This document shows positions 56,588-61,368 of a stretch of DNA of 61,368 bases, in pieces. The notes beneath the pieces are model-generated. The model saw only the letters and a list, made by a program, of their open reading frames with translations, made no database searches and was not told where the DNA came from. Every line of letters begins with the position of its first letter. Within the stretch, counting starts at the first letter, position 1. The position numbers and the translations under genes are program-made. This DNA comes from Planctomycetota bacterium (GTDB lineage: Bacteria; Planctomycetota; UBA1135; UBA2386), in the NCBI GenBank assembly GCA_016793265.1, contig JAEUHT010000216.1, forward strand, positions 1-61,368. The letters run 5' to 3'.

Positions 56588-57586
56588 TCACTGCCAGCGC
56601 AGCGAGGTGAGCGCGCGGTCGATCTCGGGGGCGAGCTCGGCGAACTCGGCAGCGGGCACCCGGCAGCTCACGACGTCGAGGTGGGCGCCGGCCAGCACCG
56701 CGGTGTCGTCGGCGATCACCGTGCCCGCTGCGCCGCGCCAGGCGCTGCGCACCCGCACGGCGCGATGGCCGCCGCGTGGGGAACGGTCGATCGACAGCAG
56801 GCGGAAGTCGCGCGCTTCGTTCGGGGCCTTGGCCGCCGCCTCGGCGAACTGGGCCAGCAACGGCGCGTCGCCGAGCCGCGTCGACACGTTGCATTCGGCG
56901 CCCCCGCGGCGGAAACGCGCCAGTTCGGCGCCGTTGCCGGCGCCGTCGTCGAGGCGCTGCCATGCGGCTGGCAGTCGCAGCGTGAGCCGGCCACCGTCGA
57001 GTCGCTGCGCGTCGCCGCCACGGAGCCGTGGCGCGCCGAGCGAGGTCTCCAGCGTCGCGGCGATCGCCGCGAAGCCGGCGCGCGAGGCCGCGAGCTGCGG
57101 CGCCGGCGCCGTGAAGCTGATGACGAGGCTGACCGGCGTGCCGGGCACGCAGTAGTCGAGCACGTCGAAGGTCCATCCCGCGGCAGGGCCGCGCATCGTG
57201 CCGCGCACGAACCACGCATCCCGCCCGGCGAGCCGCGCCGCGCCGCGTTCCTGCACCACGAGCTCGTCGTTGGTGCGGCGTTCGATCAGGAGCCGCTGCG
57301 CCGCCTCACCGAGCCCGGCGTCGTCGTCGGCGGCCACCGCCGCCGCGGTGGCCACGTGCAGCGTGCGGTAGACGAGATGGCGGCCGTTCTTCGGTGGCGC
57401 CTCGAACGCGTACAGTACGTCGTCATCGCTGTTGCGCACCTGCCAGCCGTCGGGCACCACCAGCGACCACAGCGGGCGCGCCTCGCGGTGGCCCACGATC
57501 GTCGCCGGCAGCGGCGAGAACTGCGCAAACTCCGGCGTGGCGCAGGCCACCAGCAGGAGCAGCGACCCGGTCGTCAGCAGCTTCAT
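56588..57586 (-). CDS. Lipoprotein coupled to the clostripain-family gene
   Basis: 332 residues. Lipobox LLVAC at Cys15. The mature protein is duplicated in outline: two alpha/beta domains, each with a strand-turn segment of the PsbP/MOG1-like kind (WSLVVPDGWQVRNSDDDVLYAFEAP and GGRLTLRLPAAWQRLDDG, shown in part). The ATG at 57586 overlaps the upstream stop (ATGA). No catalytic motif is seen. A role with the upstream peptidase, for example substrate delivery or inhibition, is inferred only from coupling. Confidence 0.75.
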   Translation of the reverse strand: MKLLTTGSLLLLVACATPEFAQFSPLPATIVGHREARPLWSLVVPDGWQVRNSDDDVLYAFEAPPKNGRHLVYRTLHVATAAAVAADDDAGLGEAAQRLLIERRTNDELVVQERGAARLAGRDAWFVRGTMRGPAAGWTFDVLDYCVPGTPVSLVISFTAPAPQLAASRAGFAAIAATLETSLGAPRLRGGDAQRLDGGRLTLRLPAAWQRLDDGAGNGAELARFRRGGAECNVSTRLGDAPLLAQFAEAAAKAPNEARDFRLLSIDRSPRGGHRAVRVRSAWRGAAGTVIADDTAVLAGAHLDVVSCRVPAAEFAELAPEIDRALTSLRWQ

Positions 57587-60216
57587 CGTTGCCTCCACTC
57601 CCACACCACTCCCGACGCGTTGAGCGCCTTCATCGCCAGTCGCAGCTTGCCGTCCTGTTCGCTGACGCGGACCGGGCCGTACCAGCCGAACTTCTGCCCG
57701 TCCTCGATACGCGAGACGATGCGCAGGCACGGCAGGCTGCGCCACTCGAACAACCACAGCGGGTGCGTCTCGAACTCATTGCCTGGGGCGCCGCCGCGCA
57801 TGGTCACCACGAACAGGTTGGCGGCCGTCGTCGCCGCGACGTCGCAGGTCGTGTGCAGATCGCGATACTGCTGTGGTCCGGTGACGAGGAACTGCTGCCA
57901 GCTGCCGGCGAGGCGCGCCGGGTCGAAGTCCTGCCAACTCGCCGGCCACGCCGCGAGGTCCGCGTTGTCGGCGACCGTGTAGTCGTGGCTCGTCGTGGCC
58001 GTGCGGCCCTGCAGCGTGCGCGCCGTGAAGTCGACGCGGTAGCGGCCCGGATCGTCGGCCACTGCCAGGAGGGCGAGACCGCCCGCCGCCATCGTCAGCG
58101 CCGGCGTGAAGGTGGGCGTACGTTCGCCGGCGTCATCCCGCGTCGCCAGCACGAACTCGAAGGTGTCGCCCGGGACCGGCTCGACCTTGCGGGGGGCCTG
58201 GCCGGGTCGCGCGATCGGCTGGAACGCGCATGCGTTCCACTCCGCCCGGTCGAACGACACCTGCACGAGCCGCACCTCGCCGGTGGCCGTCTCGGTGTAG
58301 CGCGCGACGGCGGTCAGCGGCGCCTGGGTCGACGGCGCCGTCAGGTCGATGCTGGCGTAGGTCTGCAGGCTGCCGTCGGTGACCACGAACGACAAGCCGC
58401 CGAGCTCGTGGAACAGCTCGTTCTTGCCCTCGACGTACTGCGGCATGACGAGGTCGATCATGTCGGCGGCGGCGGCGGTGGCCCAGCGCGCCGGCCACAG
58501 CGGGTCGACCACGAGTTCGCGCCGCAGCAGCACCCAGGCGCCGAGGCCGTCGTCGAACTGCCACTGCTCGGCTTCGACCTGCACGATGGAGTTGCCGGTG
58601 ACGTCGAGCAGCAGGCGGTCGCCGCCGAACGGCCGCGCCGTCGTCGAGTTCTTGCCGAGGGCGTCGAGTTGGCGCACGTTGTCGATGGCCAGCGGGCTGG
58701 TGTCGGCGTCGGCGAGCTGGTGCACGCGCCGCAGCAGGCGGCGCCAGTCGTTGCCGAGGCCGAGCGGCGTGCGGTCGTACGCCTGCTGGTACTGGCCCGC
58801 GCGGTGCGGGCCGTAGATCGACAGGCCGCGGCTCAGCGAACGTTCGTTGCCGCGGTAGACGGCGAGCTGCATGCTCGCGAGCGCACGATCGAGCGTGGTG
58901 AGCGGGTCGTCGGCGATGCCGGGAACGCCGCGCAGCCGCGCCGCGAAGTCGCCGAGGTCGATGCTGGCGAAGGTGTCGTCGGCGATGCGGTTCTCGCGCG
59001 TCTCGTAGTTCTCGGCGAAGAACAGCGCCCGCGCGATGGCCCGCCACTGCTGGTCGCTGGCGGTCAACGCGGCCAGCGCCACGCCGTCGACGGCGGCGGC
59101 GACAGCCGGCGCGGCGGCGAGGTCGAACGCGGCGAGGGTCGCGCCCGACTTGCTGTTGGCGTCGGAGAAGGTGCCGTAGTCGCGCACGATCGCCTTGGCG
59201 ACGGCGGCGCCATCCTGGTCGATGGCGAACTGCGGCAGCACCTGATCGTACGGGAAGCCGCTGCCGGGCACGTTGGCCTCCGACGCCACCATCGAGTCGG
59301 CGAGGTCGTGCACGGCCAGGGCGACGTCGAGCTGCGCCATCAGGCAGGCGTCGAAGCCGAGCAGGTCGAGCTTCAGCACGCCGCTCGTCTGCAGCGCGGT
59401 GGTGAGGCCGCTACGGATGCCGGCGAGGCCGAGCTGGGTCGTCGGCTTCTGCCCCGGCGCGTCCTCGTCGACACACATGCCGGTCCAGGCACCGCCGTGG
59501 TCCCACAGGATCACCGCGTGGCGCTTCGCCGGGAACTTGCGGAACACGCCGCTGACGAAGCTGGCGAGCGTACGCGGGTCGCCGGTGTCGCGTTCGACCA
59601 CGGGCCCGAGGCGAGTGAAGGTGCCGTCGTCGCCGGGCTGCACCCGCAGCACGCGGGTGTCGCTCCACTCGTCGGCGCCGTCCTCGGCGTCGGCGTGGCG
59701 GTCGATCAGCGCCACCACGGCACAGCCGCGCGCCGGCATGCCGCGCTGCATCTCCAGCAGGTCGCGCAGGGCGGCAGGCTCGAGGTCGTTGTCGCCGGCG
59801 AGATAGATCGCCACCGTCCACTGCCGTTCGGCGTCGGGCTCGGGGTTGCCGAGGTCGGCGAGCGTGGCGTCGAGCGCGAGCTCCGGCGCCAGCCGCCATT
59901 CGCCATCACCCAGCGTGACCACGAGCGTCTCGCCGGTGAACGCGGCGCGCGCCGACGTCGCCGCAGCTTCGCCGCGTTTGCCTTCCCCCGTGAAGGCGCC
60001 GTCGTGCAGCGCGCCGGTCAGCGTCGTCGCCGCGCCCCCGAGCGTGCCAGTGGCGGTCACGCCGGTGGCGCCGGCCGCGAACTCGAGCCGGTCGCGCGCG
60101 AGGTTGCCGAAGGTGCCGAACAGGGCCGGTGTCGGCAGCGCGAAGGACCGCGGTTGCTGGGGGCCTGGCTGGACGGCGGCGCACGACAGCGCTGCCACGA
60201 GGGCGAGTGGGAGCAT
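57583..60216 (-). CDS. Clostripain-family (C11) cysteine peptidase, lipoprotein
   Basis: 877 residues from the ATG at 60216. Lipobox AALSC at Cys12. The peptidase domain spans about 132-480: AIYLAGDNDLEP, catalytic His240 in VILWDHGGAW, catalytic Cys291 in LLGFDACLMAQ, and GSGFPYD. Both dyad residues are present. The C-terminal half (about 500-877) is beta-rich and unassigned. C11 enzymes cleave after Arg or Lys and often self-process. It should sit on the outside of a membrane. It starts an overlapping two-gene unit with the lipoprotein at 56588. Confidence 0.88.
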   Translation of the reverse strand: MLPLALVAALSCAAVQPGPQQPRSFALPTPALFGTFGNLARDRLEFAAGATGVTATGTLGGAATTLTGALHDGAFTGEGKRGEAAATSARAAFTGETLVVTLGDGEWRLAPELALDATLADLGNPEPDAERQWTVAIYLAGDNDLEPAALRDLLEMQRGMPARGCAVVALIDRHADAEDGADEWSDTRVLRVQPGDDGTFTRLGPVVERDTGDPRTLASFVSGVFRKFPAKRHAVILWDHGGAWTGMCVDEDAPGQKPTTQLGLAGIRSGLTTALQTSGVLKLDLLGFDACLMAQLDVALAVHDLADSMVASEANVPGSGFPYDQVLPQFAIDQDGAAVAKAIVRDYGTFSDANSKSGATLAAFDLAAAPAVAAAVDGVALAALTASDQQWRAIARALFFAENYETRENRIADDTFASIDLGDFAARLRGVPGIADDPLTTLDRALASMQLAVYRGNERSLSRGLSIYGPHRAGQYQQAYDRTPLGLGNDWRRLLRRVHQLADADTSPLAIDNVRQLDALGKNSTTARPFGGDRLLLDVTGNSIVQVEAEQWQFDDGLGAWVLLRRELVVDPLWPARWATAAAADMIDLVMPQYVEGKNELFHELGGLSFVVTDGSLQTYASIDLTAPSTQAPLTAVARYTETATGEVRLVQVSFDRAEWNACAFQPIARPGQAPRKVEPVPGDTFEFVLATRDDAGERTPTFTPALTMAAGGLALLAVADDPGRYRVDFTARTLQGRTATTSHDYTVADNADLAAWPASWQDFDPARLAGSWQQFLVTGPQQYRDLHTTCDVAATTAANLFVVTMRGGAPGNEFETHPLWLFEWRSLPCLRIVSRIEDGQKFGWYGPVRVSEQDGKLRLAMKALNASGVVWEWRQR

Positions 60217-60370
60217 GCGAGGAGGCGGCGGGCAAGCTAGTGGTCCGCGGTTGTTCGCACCAGGGGCGCCGCGCTCGCCGGGCCGCGCCCCACCGCCGCG
60301 CGCATCGCTGGCGATGCCGCGTCCTGCGCGTGCTTCGTGGGGGCCGGGCGACCATGCTGCTGGCCTGTCG

Positions 60371-61318
60371 ATGCCGAAGGCCCAGCTGCACCACCCGTTC
60401 GTCGTCACGCTGCTCGCCGCCGCGTGTGCGGGGCCGCCGCCGGCGGCGACGGCGGGCACCGTCGAACGGCTGCTCGTCTGCCAAGGCGCCGCGAACACGC
60501 TGGCGCTGCTCGACCCGGCGACGCACACAATCCTGGCGGCGGTGCCGATCGGCGGCTGGCCGCGCGAGGTCGTGGTGGCGCCCGACGGGCGCACGGCGGT
60601 CGTGCTCGGCGGCGGGCGTACCGGCTGGGCCTTGACGGTGGTCGATGTCGAACGCGCGGCCGTGCTGCGCACCATCACGCTCGCTGGGCCCGGCGGCGAA
60701 GTCGCGGCGCCGCGAGGGCGCGGGCCGACCGGCCTCACCTTTGTAGCGCCGCGGCAGGTGCTGGTGGCGGGTGTGGTGGTCGGCCGGCGGCTGCTGGTCG
60801 ACCTCGACCGCGGCGCGATCGAACCGCGGCGGCCGCAGGGTATCGAAGGTGGCGGCGTGGACGCTGGGGCCGGGGCCGGGAGCTGCGCGATCGACCCGGC
60901 GCGGGGTGCGTTGTGGTCGGTCGACGCGGCCGCCGCCACGCTGACGATCACGGCGAGCGGGGCCGCGGCGCGCACGATCGTGACCGGCGAACAGCCGTTC
61001 CGCATCACCTTCACGCCCGACGGCGCGCTGGCGCTCGTGAGCTGCACCGAGGCCGGGGTGATCGAGGGCTACGACGCGGCGAGCGGCGCCCGCGTGTTCA
61101 CGATGTCGATCGCCGGCGATACCAGCGAACTCTCGGCGCTGCCGATGGGCCTGACCGTCGCCGCCGACGGCCGCCGCGCCTTCGTCGGCTGCGCCCGCGG
61201 CGAGTACGTCGCCGTGATCGACCTCGCGCAGCGCTGCGTGATCGACCGCATCGTGGTGCCCGGCGGCCCCGACGGCGTCGCCTTCGCGCGCTTCGTGCCG
61301 CGCGCGCTCAGCCGCTGA
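60371..61318 (+). CDS. Beta-propeller lipoprotein (YncE-like)
   Basis: 315 residues from the ATG at 60371. Lipobox LAAAC at Cys19. At least five blades with the YVTN-type pattern: VCQGAANTLALLDPATHTIL, GGWPREVVVAPDGRTAVV, GEQPFRITFTPDGALALV, GLTVAADGRRAFVGCARGEYVAVID (shown in part). YncE-like propellers bind ligands or DNA; none is indicated here. It is divergent from the clostripain gene across 154 bp. Confidence 0.82.
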   Translation: MPKAQLHHPFVVTLLAAACAGPPPAATAGTVERLLVCQGAANTLALLDPATHTILAAVPIGGWPREVVVAPDGRTAVVLGGGRTGWALTVVDVERAAVLRTITLAGPGGEVAAPRGRGPTGLTFVAPRQVLVAGVVVGRRLLVDLDRGAIEPRRPQGIEGGGVDAGAGAGSCAIDPARGALWSVDAAAATLTITASGAAARTIVTGEQPFRITFTPDGALALVSCTEAGVIEGYDAASGARVFTMSIAGDTSELSALPMGLTVAADGRRAFVGCARGEYVAVIDLAQRCVIDRIVVPGGPDGVAFARFVPRALSR

Positions 61319-61368
61319 GGGCGGCGAGTCCGTCGCGGTCGACGACGACGCCGGCGATCGGGTCGTCG
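61308..61368 (-). CDS. C-terminal end of a gene running off the window
   Basis: The minus frame is open from the window edge to a TGA at 61308-61310, giving ...DDPIAGVVVDRDGLAALSG. Third codon positions are almost all G or C, like real genes here. It overlaps the end of the propeller gene by 11 bp. Family cannot be assigned. Confidence 0.45.
   Translation of the reverse strand, partial: DDPIAGVVVDRDGLAALSG

Overview
The window is a very GC-rich stretch of bacterial chromosome, about 57 protein genes plus one tRNA, with short intergenic gaps and no visible mobile element, rRNA or CRISPR array. The gene content points to Planctomycetota. It has a Ser/Thr kinase fused to tetratricopeptide (TPR) repeats, several secreted FG-GAP/VCBS repeat proteins (one with an ASPIC/UnbV tail), an ECF sigma factor, a carboxypeptidase-regulatory-like surface protein, and many Sec-exported or lipoprotein-type proteins of unknown function. 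The phylum call is inference; a marker-gene tree would settle it.

Layout. 1-6613: the start of an exported protein, recN, an exported coiled-coil protein, a glycoside-hydrolase-like lipoprotein and a secreted FG-GAP protein. 7030-11523: a four-gene overlapping unit (RluB/RsuA pseudouridine synthase, catalytic M16 peptidase, non-catalytic M16 partner, Nif3-like protein). 11590-19440: an AI-2E-type permease with an unusual insert, a CRTAC1-like lipoprotein, an alkaline-phosphatase-superfamily protein and the kinase-TPR protein. 19537-23275: a surface protein and a coupled pair of unrecognised genes. 23295-26990, all on the minus strand: a zinc-ribbon protein with an acidic tail, a response regulator, groES, groEL and a YkgJ-type cysteine-cluster protein. 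27147-32700: a TPR protein, then kynureninase, kynurenine formamidase, a Rid-family protein, an ExbD-like lipoprotein and a HAD hydrolase. 32781-41163: a large secreted protein, two small membrane proteins, a SprT-like protein, an XdhC-family protein, a PlsC acyltransferase, an ECF sigma factor and small exported proteins. 41228-41304: tRNA-Val(UAC). 41584-51408: an eight-gene haem operon. 51582-61368: an M20 peptidase, a TonB-like protein, an outer-membrane barrel candidate, an Asp/Asn hydroxylase-like protein, secreted proteins, a clostripain-family lipoprotein coupled to a second lipoprotein, a beta-propeller lipoprotein and the end of a last gene.

How the genes work together. The clearest system is the haem operon hemA-hemCD-hemB-hemL-hemE-hemN-hemH-hemY. 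It encodes every step from glutamyl-tRNA to protohaem, with hemC and hemD fused, and neighbouring genes overlap or are 1 bp apart. A second group, kynureninase, formamidase and a Rid protein, suggests part of tryptophan breakdown, but no tryptophan dioxygenase is present. Across the window, every non-lipoprotein signal peptide I could identify (eight of eight) has glutamine just after the most likely cleavage site, usually as Ala-Gln. I have not seen this described.
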